Shown: positions 1 to 10,796, counted from the stretch's first letter. The stretch is DNA of 64,000 bases from Cognatundibacterium jejuense (GCF_014284255.1 NZ_JACOFV010000005.1:62001-126000), one strand, 5' to 3'. The notes: generated by a model not told the origin, from the letters alone. Program-made: numbers and translations.

Positions 1-2
1 CT

Positions 3-1172
3 GGTTTAGGTGGTATGGGCGGTGCACAGCCATTGGCTGCAAGTTTTGCAGGTGCGGTTTCTTTAAATATCGAATGCCAACAAAGCAGTATTGATTTTCG
101 CCTGCGTACCCGCTACGTCGACAAACAAGCCAAAGATTTGGACGACGCACTTGCATTAATCAAACATCATTGCGACCGCAAAGAAGCGGTATCGATTGCC
201 TTGCTGGGCAATGCTGCTGAAATTTTGCCAGAACTGGTTCAGCGTGCGAAAGCGGGTGGCATGAAGCCAGATCTGGTGACCGATCAGACTTCCGCTCATG
301 ATTTGATTAATGGTTACCTGCCTATCGGTTGGTGCGTTGAGCAATGGAAAGCAGCTCAACATGATGCCAGCCAACATGCCAAACTGACTGCGGACGCAGC
401 GCAGGCCTGTGCGGTTCACGTGCAAGCGATGCTGGATTTCCATGCGATGGGTATCCCCACCGTAGATTACGGCAATAACATCCGTCAGGTGGCGTTTGAC
501 ACCGGCGTTAAAAATGCCTTTGATTTTCCTGGCTTTGTTCCTGCCTACATTCGTCCTTTGTTCTGTGATGGCAAAGGCCCATTCCGTTGGGTGGCTTTGT
601 CTGGCGATCCGGAAGATATCCGTAAAACGGATGCCAAGATTAAAGAACTGTTCCCGCACAATAAAGGCGTACACAAATGGCTGGACATGGCGGGCGAACG
701 CATTGCGTTCCAGGGCTTGCCAGCGCGGATTTGCTGGCTAGGTTTGGGCGAGCGCCATATTGCTGGTCTGGCATTCAATGAAATGGTTAAAAATGGCGAA
801 CTCAAAGCGCCTATCGTAATTGGTCGCGACCACCTGGATACCGGCTCTGTCTCCAGTCCAAATCGTGAAACAGAAGGTATGAAAGATGGCACTGATGCTG
901 TTTCTGACTGGCCTTTACTGAACGCTTTGCTCAATACCGCTGGCGGTGCGAGCTGGGTTTCTCTGCATCATGGTGGTGGCGTTGGTATGGGATATTCGCA
1001 GCATTCGGGTATGGTGATCGTTGCTGATGGTACTGAGGCCGCTGCTAAACGTCTGGCACGCGTGCTGGTCAATGATTGCGGCTCTGGCGTTATGCGTCAT
1101 GCGGATGCGGGCTACGAACAGGCCGTTGCATGCGCTAAGCGTGAAGGCTTGAATCTGCCGATGATTAAGTAA
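3..1172 (+). CDS. hutU: Urocanate hydratase (urocanase), 5' end outside window
   Basis: Urocanase converts urocanate to imidazolonepropionate, the second step of cytoplasmic histidine degradation. The frame is open to the window edge, so the N-terminus is missing; about 390 of the usual ~555 residues remain. The visible part begins in the Gly-rich [13 protein letters not shown] stretch that contacts the tightly bound NAD+. The family signature around [13 protein letters not shown] holds the active-site cysteine (codon at 564-566), and the later [11 protein letters not shown] motif is intact. It is followed 30 bp later by hutH, preceded by a purine-rich AAAGAGAGAAAAA leader, so the two genes are almost certainly co-transcribed. 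The family assignment is very secure. Confidence 0.97.
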   Translation, partial: GLGGMGGAQPLAASFAGAVSLNIECQQSSIDFRLRTRYVDKQAKDLDDALALIKHHCDRKEAVSIALLGNAAEILPELVQRAKAGGMKPDLVTDQTSAHDLINGYLPIGWCVEQWKAAQHDASQHAKLTADAAQACAVHVQAMLDFHAMGIPTVDYGNNIRQVAFDTGVKNAFDFPGFVPAYIRPLFCDGKGPFRWVALSGDPEDIRKTDAKIKELFPHNKGVHKWLDMAGERIAFQGLPARICWLGLGERHIAGLAFNEMVKNGELKAPIVIGRDHLDTGSVSSPNRETEGMKDGTDAVSDWPLLNALLNTAGGASWVSLHHGGGVGMGYSQHSGMVIVADGTEAAAKRLARVLVNDCGSGVMRHADAGYEQAVACAKREGLNLPMIK

Positions 1173-1202
1173 AACATTAGAAAAAATAAAGAGAGAAAAA
1201 TA

Positions 1203-2744
1203 ATGACTAAGCATTTTGAAATTCATCCGGGCGAATTCAGTCTGTCCGATCTGCGCGCCATCTGGACTGCGTCACAGCCATTGAAATTGACACCAGGCGC
1301 CTATGCCGCGATCAATGCATCGGCTGATACGATTCATAAAATTGTCGCCAAGGGCGATGCAGCTTACGGGATCAATACCGGTTTTGGTAAATTAGCCAAA
1401 ACCCGTATTCCGGATGAGCAATTAGAGCTGTTGCAACGCAATCTGATTTTGTCGCATTCGGTAGGCTCGGGTGAATTGATTTCCGATGAAGTTGTACGTC
1501 TGATTTTAGCGATGAAGATCGCCAGTCTGGCACGTGGCTTCTCTGGCATTCGTGCATCGGTGATCGATAGCATGATTGCGATGTATAACGCAGGCATCAT
1601 GCCGACCATTCCGGTCAAAGGTTCAGTCGGTGCTTCCGGTGATCTGGCGCCATTGTCACACATGACGCTGGCATTGCTGGGTGAAGGCGATGTGCGTGTG
1701 AACGGTAAGTTGGTTCCTGCCAAAGAAGCACTTGCACAAGCAGACATTACGCCAGTCGTATTGGCGGCAAAAGAAGGTCTGGCATTGATCAATGGCACAC
1801 AAGTGTCAACTGCTCTGGCGCTGAATGGCTTGTTCCTCGCAGAACGTTTGTTAGAAGCAGCAACCATTACTGGCGCTTTGTCAGTCGATGCCGCTAAAGG
1901 TAGCGATGCGCCATTTGATGCACGTATCCACACAAGCCGCGGTCAGCCAGGCCAGATTACGACTGCCGCAATTTATCGTGAACTGCTCAAGGGTAGTGAA
2001 ATCCGCCTGTCGCATTTAGTTAATGATGAACGCGTACAAGATCCTTACTGTTTGCGTTGCCAACCGCAAGTCATGGGTGCCTGCCTTGATATCATCAACA
2101 ATGCGGCACGTACTTTGCTGATCGAAGCCAATGCCGTGACTGATAATCCATTGGTCTTTGTTGAAACTGGTGAGGTGATTTCTGGCGGTAACTTCCATGC
2201 CGAACCTGTCGCATTTGCGGCAGATACGCTGGCATTGGCGATTGCTGAAATCGGTTCGATTTCGGAGCGCCGCATTGCTCTGCTGATTGATTCTTCCATC
2301 TCAGGTTTGCCACCATTCCTGGTGCCATCATCTGGTCTGAATTCTGGCTTCATGATCGCCCACGTGACTGCTGCTGCGTTGGCGTCGGAAAACAAATCCC
2401 ACGCCCATCCGTCCAGTGTTGACACGATTCCGACATCGGCTAATCAGGAAGATCACGTCAGTATGGCGACTTTTGGTGCGCGTCGTTTGCACGAAATGGC
2501 ACACAATACGGCTACCATTGTTGGTATAGAATTGTTAGCGGCAGCGCAGGGTGTGGATTTCCATGCGCCACTCAAAACGTCGGAGATACTGACCCAAGTG
2601 CATCAATCTTTGCGTGGCAAAGTGGCTTTCTATGATAAAGATCGCTTCTTTGCACCAGATATCGAAGCAGCAAAAGAACTGGTCGTGTCTGGTAGTTTGA
2701 GTGCACAATGTCAACATCTGTACCAACACTTATATTTAGCCTAA
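1203..2744 (+). CDS. hutH: Histidine ammonia-lyase (histidase)
   Basis: Histidase eliminates ammonia from L-histidine to give urocanate, the first step of the hut pathway. The 513-residue length is normal. The Ala144-Ser145-Gly146 triad inside [15 protein letters not shown] forms the autocatalytic MIO electrophile. The conserved [17 protein letters not shown] and [14 protein letters not shown] segments of the aromatic ammonia-lyase family are all present. The ATG at 1203 follows a GAGAG-type ribosome site. The gene order hutU-hutH-hutD-hutI indicates a single catabolic operon. Nothing in the sequence suggests a tyrosine or phenylalanine specificity instead, since the neighbours are all histidine-specific. 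Confidence 0.97.
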   Translation: MTKHFEIHPGEFSLSDLRAIWTASQPLKLTPGAYAAINASADTIHKIVAKGDAAYGINTGFGKLAKTRIPDEQLELLQRNLILSHSVGSGELISDEVVRLILAMKIASLARGFSGIRASVIDSMIAMYNAGIMPTIPVKGSVGASGDLAPLSHMTLALLGEGDVRVNGKLVPAKEALAQADITPVVLAAKEGLALINGTQVSTALALNGLFLAERLLEAATITGALSVDAAKGSDAPFDARIHTSRGQPGQITTAAIYRELLKGSEIRLSHLVNDERVQDPYCLRCQPQVMGACLDIINNAARTLLIEANAVTDNPLVFVETGEVISGGNFHAEPVAFAADTLALAIAEIGSISERRIALLIDSSISGLPPFLVPSSGLNSGFMIAHVTAAALASENKSHAHPSSVDTIPTSANQEDHVSMATFGARRLHEMAHNTATIVGIELLAAAQGVDFHAPLKTSEILTQVHQSLRGKVAFYDKDRFFAPDIEAAKELVVSGSLSAQCQHLYQHLYLA

Positions 2745-2764
2745 GTTGATCTGAAAATCTGATT

Positions 2765-3376
2765 ATGCGTAAATGGACCCATCAGGACTATCACACCATG
2801 CCATGGAAAAATGGCGGCGGCAGCACGACTGAGCTGGCGATTTTTCCTTCGGATGCCACGCTGGATAATTTTGTCTGGCGTTTGAGTACTGCAACGGTGA
2901 ATACTGATGGACCATTTTCGCATTTTGCTCAGATAGACCGTACGCTGGCTATTTTGTCGGGTGCGGGCCTGATTTTGCATACCGACGATGGCCAGCAGGC
3001 ACCTGCTGCTAGCATTGAGTTGACGCAGACAAGTACGCCACACAGGTTTTCCGGTGAGCTACCGATCAATGCTGAGTTGATTGCCGATACCGTCCTTGAT
3101 CTGAACATGATGACGCGACGTGACGTGTGTAGCCACTACATGCAAAGACTTTCAGCTGGCGAACACTTCGTCGCTGCTGGTGACGCGCAACAATTGCTGC
3201 TGTATTGCGCTAAAGGCACGGCGACGCTGAGTTCTGGTGAGCAAATCATTGCAGGTGATCTGTGTTTATTCGAAGAACGTCACGAGCATGAAGGCATTAT
3301 TTTAGGATTTTCCGCGGATGAAGGTTCGGACGTATATTTGATTCGCGTCCATTTTTTAAATATGGGACAAAGCTGA
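2765..3376 (+). CDS. hutD: HutD family protein
   Basis: HutD proteins are cupin-like proteins found in hut operons. Family literature suggests a role in setting an upper level of hut activity, but the biochemical function is not settled. The family signature is visible near the N-terminus ([17 protein letters not shown]), followed by [10 protein letters not shown] and GPFSHF. The length of 203 residues is typical. It starts 20 bp after hutH with only a weak ribosome site. Its TGA stop overlaps the hutI start by one base (TGATG), which implies translational coupling. The family call is secure; the mechanism is unknown. Confidence 0.92.
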   Translation: MRKWTHQDYHTMPWKNGGGSTTELAIFPSDATLDNFVWRLSTATVNTDGPFSHFAQIDRTLAILSGAGLILHTDDGQQAPAASIELTQTSTPHRFSGELPINAELIADTVLDLNMMTRRDVCSHYMQRLSAGEHFVAAGDAQQLLLYCAKGTATLSSGEQIIAGDLCLFEERHEHEGIILGFSADEGSDVYLIRVHFLNMGQS

Positions 3377-4584
3377 TGCCGCATTGGGATAGCTTATGGA
3401 AAAACCTGCATCTGGCAACCATGACCGATGGTTATGGTGAGATACGGGATGCAGCAATCGCTGTGAGTAACGGCAAAATTGCGTGGCTAGGCGCAGCGGC
3501 GGATTTACCAACGGATTTTATTGCTGATACCATACACGATGGTGCTGGTTGCTGGCTGACACCGGGTCTGATCGATTGTCATACCCATCTGGTGTACGCC
3601 GGTAATCGCAGCAATGAATTTGAAGCGCGCTTAAATGGCGTTGCCTATGAAGAAATCGCCCGTCAGGGTGGTGGTATTGTGTCTACTGTCAATGCTACTC
3701 GCGCCGCTACCGAAGATGATTTATTACAAGCCTGCTTACCGCGTTTAAAGAGTCTGCTGTCTGAAGGTGTAACAACGCTGGAAATCAAATCTGGCTATGG
3801 TCTTGATCTGGAAACAGAAGGGCGGATTTTACGTGTCGCTAGGCGGATAGGGCGTGAATTTCCGGTACGAGTCAAAACCACGTTTTTGGGGGCGCATGCG
3901 GTTCCGCCAGAATACGCGGGCCGTTCAGACGATTACATCAACCTGGTTTGTGACGTGATGCTTCCGGCGCTGCATGCGGAAGGTCTGGTAGATGCAGTGG
4001 ATGTGTTTTGCGAAAAAATTGGCTTTACTCCCGCACAAACTGAGCGGGTATTTCAGGCGGCAAAATCCCTTGGTTTGCCAGTTAAACTGCATGCTGAGCA
4101 ATTGTCCGATCAGGGTGGAGCAGGGTTGACCGCACGTTATCACGGTTTATCTGCCGATCATCTTGAATATTTGTCAGATGACGGTATTGCCGCGATGGCT
4201 AAGCATGGCACGGTGGCCGTGTTGTTACCTGGCGCTTTCTACTTTTTGCGTGAAACGAAATACCCACCGTTGGCAGCGTTGCGTGCAGCAGGCGTACCGA
4301 TTGCCCTGGCGACCGATTGCAATCCGGGAACTTCGCCTATGACTTCGTTGTTATTGACCATGAATATGGCGTGCACAATTTTCCGTATGACGCCTTTAGA
4401 AGCGTTGCAGGGAATCACCTGTAACGCGGCGCGTGCTCTGGGTCTTTCAGCGGAAATTGGAACCCTGGAAGTAGGGAGAGCAGCCGATTTTGTGATTTGG
4501 AACATAGATCGCCCTGCGGATCTGGCATATTTTATTGGTGGTAGTCCGGCACAGATAAAAGTTGTATCCGGGCGCCATGTCTGA
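3376..4584 (+). CDS. hutI: Imidazolonepropionase
   Basis: A metal-dependent amidohydrolase that opens 4-imidazolone-5-propionate to N-formimino-L-glutamate, the third hut step. The 402-residue protein has the metal-binding His69-x-His71 in [10 protein letters not shown], the substrate motif GNRSNEFE, a central [12 protein letters not shown] with another metal histidine, and [10 protein letters not shown] near the C-terminus with the metal-binding aspartate. It overlaps the hutD stop by one base. A strong terminator follows, so the operon ends here. Formiminoglutamate processing genes (hutF/hutG or hutE) are therefore not downstream; they must lie upstream of the window or elsewhere. Confidence 0.96.
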   Translation: MPHWDSLWKNLHLATMTDGYGEIRDAAIAVSNGKIAWLGAAADLPTDFIADTIHDGAGCWLTPGLIDCHTHLVYAGNRSNEFEARLNGVAYEEIARQGGGIVSTVNATRAATEDDLLQACLPRLKSLLSEGVTTLEIKSGYGLDLETEGRILRVARRIGREFPVRVKTTFLGAHAVPPEYAGRSDDYINLVCDVMLPALHAEGLVDAVDVFCEKIGFTPAQTERVFQAAKSLGLPVKLHAEQLSDQGGAGLTARYHGLSADHLEYLSDDGIAAMAKHGTVAVLLPGAFYFLRETKYPPLAALRAAGVPIALATDCNPGTSPMTSLLLTMNMACTIFRMTPLEALQGITCNAARALGLSAEIGTLEVGRAADFVIWNIDRPADLAYFIGGSPAQIKVVSGRHV

Positions 4585-4662
4585 AGCGCACTTTTTTAAA
4601 TTCTGTTCATCTGTGTTCGCAAATGGGACATGCCAATTCAGCGTTTCGATTTGACATTTATT

Positions 4663-4692
4663 AACCCCGCCATGGCGGGGTTTGTTTTTTTT
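4663..4692 (+). terminator. Rho-independent terminator of the hut operon
   Basis: A GC-rich stem (AACCCCGC / GCGGGGTT around CATG) is followed by a T-rich run. It lies 79 bp after the hutI stop and closes the hut transcript before the next gene at 4835. Confidence 0.9.
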
Positions 4693-4834
4693 ATCAGTAC
4701 TTGAGACGTATAATGTTGCAAAAAAATGAATGATGTACTTTGTATAAGCTTATTCTTCAATTCGACCAGCGACAATGACGCTTGGTTAGTGCAAAGTATC
4801 GTCTGAATAGCTATCAATTCGCTCGAGGTAAACC

Positions 4835-7800
4835 GTGACAACATCCACTCCTGAAACAAAGATATCCATCCCACTCTGGCGTCGTTGGCAACTGGTACGA
4901 ATCCTCGGGGTCATCGTAGTATTGACCCTATTGCTGGCAATCCTGAGCTGGGCATTGCTGCCGGGTTATGTCAAACGTATCGCCGCTGAACAAACACGAA
5001 CCCAGATAGGTCGTAAGCTAGACATAGACGAGATTCATTTCTCGCCATTTCAACTGATACTGACAGCAGATGGTGTCCGTTTATACGAAGCAGATCAAAA
5101 GGCCGTCGCGTTTGCTGTTAAAGAATTGGTGATTAAGCTATCGCTGAGTTCGGTATTTCATCAGGCTTTGGTTCTCAGTGAACTACAGTTAAGCGCTGCC
5201 GATGTCCATTTGGTGCGCTTGAGTGCTGACGGGCACGGTCTGTATAACTTCAGCGATGTTCTCGTAAAAATTGCCGCAATGCCTAAAAGTGACAACCCTT
5301 TCCGGTTTGCGATGGCAAATATTCAGGTCAAAAACAGTGCGATTGATCTTGACGATAAAGTCTTGGCAAAACAATTTAAGATCACTGATCTGAATATTGG
5401 TGTTCCATTTATTTCAAATTTCCCTAAAGCCATTGATAGTTTTGTTGATCCACATCTTTCTGGACGTATCAATGGCGCGGGTTTTGCGCTCAATGCGCGC
5501 GCCAAACCTTTCTCAAAAAGCCTGGCTACCACATTGGCAATCGATCTGGAACAACTGGATCTGTCGCAATACGTCGCTTATGTGCCAGTTGCTTTACCAG
5601 TCCAGATCGCTCGCGCCAAATTAAGCACTAAGCTTGATTTGAATTTCAAACGTGAACCACAAGCGCAAGTCTTATTGAGCGGAGACGTGCATCTGCAGGA
5701 CGTTGATATCAAAGATAGCCAAGCTACAGATTTATTGAAACTCGCTGACTTGCACGCGCAAATTAAGCAGATGGATGTCATGACGGCGAGTGCAGAATTG
5801 ACGCAGTTGCATTTGACTTCACCACAAGTCTGGATCGATTTTTCTCAAAAAAATGGCTTTAACTGGGCAAATTTAAGCACGCCAGATTCAAAAAAAGCAG
5901 CCCAAAGCAGACTCGCAAAAGCGATCCCAGACAAAAAATCGCAAGTCGTCGCTGTACCAGCTCCGGCTCTGCCATTCATCAGCATCCATGATTTGCAAAT
6001 CCATGGCGGCGAAGTTCATGTTTCTGACGCCGTCCATGCCCAGCCTGCACAAACGCTGGAATTGCAGCATCTGGTGTTACAGGTGAAAGGTCTGAGCACA
6101 GCAAAAGACGCTCCAGCAGCGCCGGTAAAATTGACGCTCGCGACTAACACTGACGAAAAAGTAGATTTTGAAGGTGAGCTTCAGGCGTTGGCAGGCAGCC
6201 TCAAAGGTAAGCTGACGCTCAATGATATTGAGTTGTCGCACTATCAAAACTTTATATCGCCATTTTTGCGTGCGAATTTGAGCGCAAAACTCAATGCAAA
6301 AACTGAGCTTGACTTTAATCCAGAGCGGTTTTCACTCAACGAGTTAAGCGTCAATTTGGATCATCTGCGTTTGCAAGGCAAGCCAGACGATGGCAGTGTT
6401 GCGTTTGATTCTTTGGTGATAGAAAAAGCGCGGTTAGATACTCAGGCCAAAACGTTGACAGTTCCTGCTGTGTCGCTGAATGGTGTTAAAACTGATCTAC
6501 GGCGTGACAATCAAGCGGTTCTTGGTTTTCAGCATTGGTTGGCAGTGAACAGCAAGGCTGGGCAGGACGCACCAGCTACTGTGAAAGCTCAGGCAGTTGG
6601 TCCTGCATGGAGAGTGAATCTGGAGCAATTTGACTTAAAAGACAGTGAAATTGCGTTTAACGATCAGTCTGTCAATCCGACTGTAAAGCTCAATGCCAAT
6701 GGTATTAATCTAAGCCTGAGCCAATTTAAGAGCGATTTGTCACAAGCTTTTAAACTTAGTCTGAAGTCACATTTTAATCGCAAAGGTCAGTTCAATTTTA
6801 ATGCTCAGGCCACACCGCAATTAAAACAATTGAGTGTGACTTTAGATGCTCAAAGCTTGCCGGTCGCGGCGTTTTATCCGTATTTCTCGAAGTTGTTGAA
6901 TGTGGAAATTACCAAGGGACGTGCTAGTGCAAAAGGTAAGCTCGATATGAGTGATGTTTTGCTAGATCAAAGGCAATTTGCTTACAACGGCAGCCTGAGT
7001 TTTAATGATTTTAAAATCTATGAAAATGGAAGTGATGATGATTTCTTAGAATGGAAGGATATTATCTTCGATGGTATTAATGCCAAGATAGGTAGTGCTC
7101 AGCCGGTCATCAATTTAAAAAAACTGACTCTGAATGACTTTTTTGCGCGCGTGGTTTTATCTGAAAAGGCGAGACTGAATTTGCAGGATATTCTGGTCAA
7201 AAATACTTCAGCCAAGACAGCACCGGATAGCGTAATAACCCCCGCAAACCCGGTGCCCACATCAGTGGCATCAGTATCTGCATCGGCAGCGGAAACATCT
7301 AAAGCTGATAATAAGGTGGCAGGCAAAGCCGCAATGCCAACTGTCATACGAATAACACAAACCGAACTGCATGGTGGAAATGTCAACTTCACTGATAATT
7401 TTATTAAACCGAATTACCATGCCAATCTGACCAATATCAGCGGCAGTATCGGGTTACTTGCTTCGGATAATCCGCAACCGGCAAATCTGGAATTGCACGG
7501 CACTGTTGATAACGATGCACCTTTGTTGATTTCTGGCGCGATTAATCCGCTGGCGTCGCCCATTTTCTTGGATATCACCGGTAGTGCCAATGGTCTGGAA
7601 TTAACTCGCTTGACACCTTACTCTGCCAAATATGCTGGTTATCCGATAGAAAAAGGTAAGCTGTCTATGCAAGTCAGCTACCACGTTGAAAATCAACAAC
7701 TGAAAGCAGAAAATTCCATCACGCTTGATCAGTTGACCTTTGGCGAGTACGTGGATGGCCCGAATGTGACCAAGTTACCGGTTATGCTGGCTGTGGCATT

Positions 7801-8530
7801 GTTACGTGATAATCAAGGACGAATAGCGATCAACTTACCGATTTCAGGCTCATTAAGCGATCCTCAGTTTTCTGTTGGGGGGATCATTTTTAAAGTGTTT
7901 GTAAACCTGATTACTAAAGCGGTGACATCGCCATTTGCCATACTCGGTTCGATGTTTGGTGGTAGCGAGGAGCTGTCCTATGTCGAATTTAATCCGGGCC
8001 TCGCTGTACTTACGCCACCAGCGATGGCAAAACTAGATAATTTGGCTAAGGCACTCAATCATCGGTCGGGGTTGAAACTCGATATTGTTGGTCGCGTTGA
8101 TCCAGAAAGTGACGGCGTTGGGGTTCGAAAAACTGTATTGGAGTCGAAATTACGTGATGCTAAATGGCGCGAACTTCATCAAAAAGATCGCAGTATTAAA
8201 TTGGCTGATATCGAATTGAACGCAGATGATCGCAATAAATACCTGCAAATCGTCTATCAGGCAGAGAAATTTGATAAGCCGCGCAATTTGATCGGCATGG
8301 CAAAAACGCTACAGACACCAGAAGCGGAAGCATTAATTTTGAAAAATATGTCCGTCTCAGAGGATGATTTGCGGGTCTTGGCTCAACAGCGGGAAGATGT
8401 AGTCAGGGATTATCTGGAAAATACCGGCAAAGTTCAACGCGACCGTTTGTATCTGATTGCCCCGAAGCTTGATAGCTCGGGTATAAAGGATAAGGGTGCA
8501 TCAAATCGCGTGGATTTCTCTTTGAAATAA
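4835..8530 (+). CDS. DUF748 / AsmA-like large envelope protein
   Basis: A 1231-residue protein of the DUF748 family, related to AsmA-like proteins (YhdP/TamB/YdbH group), which bridge the periplasm and have been implicated in phospholipid transport. That role is inference here. A single transmembrane helix spans about residues 22-43, preceded by basic residues, so the bulk is predicted periplasmic. The middle consists of long repetitive beta-strand segments typical of the repeating beta-groove. Around residues 790-830 there is a low-complexity Ala/Ser/Pro linker. The last ~190 residues (YVEFNPGLAVL, LDIVGRVDP, then VRDYLENTGKVQRDRL) resemble a split OmpA-like peptidoglycan-binding fold. It stands alone between terminators. 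Confidence 0.85.
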   Translation: MTTSTPETKISIPLWRRWQLVRILGVIVVLTLLLAILSWALLPGYVKRIAAEQTRTQIGRKLDIDEIHFSPFQLILTADGVRLYEADQKAVAFAVKELVIKLSLSSVFHQALVLSELQLSAADVHLVRLSADGHGLYNFSDVLVKIAAMPKSDNPFRFAMANIQVKNSAIDLDDKVLAKQFKITDLNIGVPFISNFPKAIDSFVDPHLSGRINGAGFALNARAKPFSKSLATTLAIDLEQLDLSQYVAYVPVALPVQIARAKLSTKLDLNFKREPQAQVLLSGDVHLQDVDIKDSQATDLLKLADLHAQIKQMDVMTASAELTQLHLTSPQVWIDFSQKNGFNWANLSTPDSKKAAQSRLAKAIPDKKSQVVAVPAPALPFISIHDLQIHGGEVHVSDAVHAQPAQTLELQHLVLQVKGLSTAKDAPAAPVKLTLATNTDEKVDFEGELQALAGSLKGKLTLNDIELSHYQNFISPFLRANLSAKLNAKTELDFNPERFSLNELSVNLDHLRLQGKPDDGSVAFDSLVIEKARLDTQAKTLTVPAVSLNGVKTDLRRDNQAVLGFQHWLAVNSKAGQDAPATVKAQAVGPAWRVNLEQFDLKDSEIAFNDQSVNPTVKLNANGINLSLSQFKSDLSQAFKLSLKSHFNRKGQFNFNAQATPQLKQLSVTLDAQSLPVAAFYPYFSKLLNVEITKGRASAKGKLDMSDVLLDQRQFAYNGSLSFNDFKIYENGSDDDFLEWKDIIFDGINAKIGSAQPVINLKKLTLNDFFARVVLSEKARLNLQDILVKNTSAKTAPDSVITPANPVPTSVASVSASAAETSKADNKVAGKAAMPTVIRITQTELHGGNVNFTDNFIKPNYHANLTNISGSIGLLASDNPQPANLELHGTVDNDAPLLISGAINPLASPIFLDITGSANGLELTRLTPYSAKYAGYPIEKGKLSMQVSYHVENQQLKAENSITLDQLTFGEYVDGPNVTKLPVMLAVALLRDNQGRIAINLPISGSLSDPQFSVGGIIFKVFVNLITKAVTSPFAILGSMFGGSEELSYVEFNPGLAVLTPPAMAKLDNLAKALNHRSGLKLDIVGRVDPESDGVGVRKTVLESKLRDAKWRELHQKDRSIKLADIELNADDRNKYLQIVYQAEKFDKPRNLIGMAKTLQTPEAEALILKNMSVSEDDLRVLAQQREDVVRDYLENTGKVQRDRLYLIAPKLDSSGIKDKGASNRVDFSLK

Positions 8531-8567
8531 AGCATCAAAGAAGTTCGAAATGAGGTGCTTCTTTTTA
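8529..8567 (+). terminator. Probable terminator after the DUF748 gene
   Basis: A seven-pair stem (AAGCATC with GGTGCTT, one G-T pair) overlaps the stop codon and is followed by CTTTTT. It is weaker than the other terminators here because the loop is long. Confidence 0.5.
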
Positions 8568-8726
8568 TGTTTCAGATTGTTTTTTATACGGACTAAACGC
8601 TTGCTGCGCTTGTTCTAAAATTTTGCGAACAAATTATTGATGCAAGCTGGCAATTCTGGTTGTTTTGGAATGCGTCTTGATTTATGCTGACTTAATCGAT
8701 TCGTTACTTTTGTGTGGGGAGAAACA

Positions 8727-9119
8727 ATGACATCTGCAAACCTGGCTAATATTTTGTATGTTGAGGATGATCCCGATATTCAAACGGTGGCGCAGATTGC
8801 TTTAGAGGTTGTGGGTGGATTTGCTTTGCGAACCTGTAGTTCAGGGGCTCAGGCTCTGACTGAGATAAAGTCTGGCTTTGTGCCAGATTTGCTGTTGTTG
8901 GATGTCATGATGCCCAATATGGATGGTCCGACAACTTTGGCTGAATTACGCAAGTTGGCTACCACAGCGCAAACCCCAGTCATCTTTATGACGGCGAAGG
9001 TACAATCATCCGAGCTCGATTATTACAAGTCGTTGGGAGCGATCGGGGTCATCGCCAAGCCCTTTGACCCTATGGAATTGTCGACACAGGTGATGAAGCT
9101 TTGGCAGGAAAGGGTATAG
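8727..9119 (+). CDS. Single-domain response regulator (CheY-like)
   Basis: A 130-residue stand-alone receiver domain. The acidic pocket is at Glu13-Asp14-Asp15, the phospho-acceptor is Asp59 (LLLLDVMMPNMDG), the conserved Thr lies in FMTAK and the Lys in AKPFDP, so it should be phosphorylatable. A GTG start 15 bp upstream is possible, but the ATG at 8727 is preceded by GGGGAGA at ideal spacing and is preferred. The stop codon abuts the ATG of the next gene with no gap. Together with the Hpt domain encoded there, it probably forms part of a phosphorelay that controls cyclic-di-GMP synthesis. No histidine kinase is encoded nearby. Confidence 0.92.
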   Translation: MTSANLANILYVEDDPDIQTVAQIALEVVGGFALRTCSSGAQALTEIKSGFVPDLLLLDVMMPNMDGPTTLAELRKLATTAQTPVIFMTAKVQSSELDYYKSLGAIGVIAKPFDPMELSTQVMKLWQERV

Positions 9120-10772
9120 ATGACCGATAAAAATGATAGCTTGCAAGAGAAACTGCGCGCTTTAGAGGCTGTTTTTTTACAAAAACTTCCGTCTAAGTTT
9201 GATGAGATCATCTCCGCTTTAGAGCTATTCCAGCATGAACCGGAAAACAAAGACGCCCTGACAGTGTTGCATCGCCACCTACATACAATGGCGGGTTCTG
9301 CTGGAACCTTTGGGTTTGCTGAGTTGGGTGTGCAAGCGAGAGTTTTTGAGTCTAAGGTCAAACCTTGGTTGGTAATTACTCGTCCAGAACAAGATGAACT
9401 AAATGCTTTTGCCAGTGAAGTGAGCAAATATTTTACCTTGGCGCGAGGTCGACTCAACACGATGGCAAGTCAAGAGGATGATTTTGTCGAACAAAGACCT
9501 GAAGTCGCTCATACCGACCACCATTCTAGTTTAATTTATCTGGTCGATGAAGATAGTGAACAACAACTGGCGATCACCACGCAATTAGAACATTTTGGTT
9601 ATGAAGTTGTGTGTATTGCACAACTTAAAGATCTTGCTGTCGCCGTTGCAACCCGCCGTCCCGATGTTATCGTCATTGAATTGAGTTTTCCGGAAGGTAA
9701 AATTTCTGGCGTCGATGAAATCAAAAAAATAGAACAATTACAACGCTTAAGAATTCCAACGATTTTTGTTTCTAAATCAAGCAGTTTTGAATCGCGTTTA
9801 ATCGCGGTACGTGCGCATGGCGATGGTTATTTTACTAAGCCTTTGGATGTGGTTGCGGTGACGGAACGCATTGATAATATCCTGCAGCATGGTGACAATA
9901 AAGGTTATCGCATTTTGATTGTGGATGATGACACGGTCACATCAAAATTCTATGGGACGATTTTGCGCGATGCTGGCATGAACGTGCGCTTACTTAGTGA
10001 TCCCACCCAGATCTTATCGGTGATGACGGATTTTCGTCCGGAACTGCTGTTACTCGACATTTACATGCCGGTTTGCAGCGGTGTTGAATTGTCGCATCTG
10101 ATACGTCAGGATAATTCCTATGTGGACGTGCCTATTGTTTTTCTATCTAGTGAAGTAGATTTAGATAAACAACTGGAAGCCGTCCGTGCTGGTGCTGATG
10201 ATTTTATTACTAAACCAGTGTCACCAGAATATCTGATTTCTTCCTTATCTACCCGTGCTGAGCGGTATCGTTCTTTGCGTGCCTTGATTATGCGCGATGG
10301 TCTGACGAGTTTGTTAAATCATACTGCGATCAAAGAACAGTTAGCTTCAGAGATTTTGCAGGCAGGGCGCAATGGTTCTCACTTGGCACTGGCAATGATC
10401 GACCTGGATTATTTTAAACAGGTCAATGACAATTACGGGCATGCAACCGGGGATCAGGTCTTGCGCACCCTGGCGCGCTTGCTACGTCAGCGTTTGCGGC
10501 GCAGTGATATTGTTGGCCGTTACGGAGGTGAAGAATTTGCGATCATTTTCCCTGACACCACAGCCAGCACCGCACGTAAGGTGTTGGATCAGGTACGGGT
10601 TGCGTTTGCGAAGATCCGTCAACATTCTGAAGATGTTGAATTTTCTGTGACTTTTTCCGGTGGCGTTGCTGATTTAGCAGCAACGACAGATGCCGATCAA
10701 TTGTTTGACGTTGCTGACTCCGCGATGTACGTTTCTAAACAGAGTGGTCGTAACCGAATTACGTTGGCATAA
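9120..10772 (+). CDS. Hpt-REC-REC-GGDEF hybrid diguanylate cyclase
   Basis: A 550-residue cytoplasmic signalling protein with no membrane segment. Domains in order: Hpt (residues ~10-115, phospho-histidine His55 in HTMAGSAG); receiver 1 (~140-255), where Glu187 replaces the phospho-acceptor Asp; receiver 2 (~262-380) with intact Asp313 in LLLLDIYMPV; and GGDEF (~390-550) with the active-site motif GGEEF at 469-473. An RxxD product-inhibition site (RRSD) lies five residues before GGEEF. It should therefore make cyclic-di-GMP and be feedback-inhibited. It starts immediately after the stop of the single-receiver gene, so the two are translationally linked. Glu187 may mimic a permanently phosphorylated state, which is inference. 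Confidence 0.93.
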   Translation: MTDKNDSLQEKLRALEAVFLQKLPSKFDEIISALELFQHEPENKDALTVLHRHLHTMAGSAGTFGFAELGVQARVFESKVKPWLVITRPEQDELNAFASEVSKYFTLARGRLNTMASQEDDFVEQRPEVAHTDHHSSLIYLVDEDSEQQLAITTQLEHFGYEVVCIAQLKDLAVAVATRRPDVIVIELSFPEGKISGVDEIKKIEQLQRLRIPTIFVSKSSSFESRLIAVRAHGDGYFTKPLDVVAVTERIDNILQHGDNKGYRILIVDDDTVTSKFYGTILRDAGMNVRLLSDPTQILSVMTDFRPELLLLDIYMPVCSGVELSHLIRQDNSYVDVPIVFLSSEVDLDKQLEAVRAGADDFITKPVSPEYLISSLSTRAERYRSLRALIMRDGLTSLLNHTAIKEQLASEILQAGRNGSHLALAMIDLDYFKQVNDNYGHATGDQVLRTLARLLRQRLRRSDIVGRYGGEEFAIIFPDTTASTARKVLDQVRVAFAKIRQHSEDVEFSVTFSGGVADLAATTDADQLFDVADSAMYVSKQSGRNRITLA

Positions 10773-10796
10773 GCTCTCGCAGACCTTATCTCCTTA

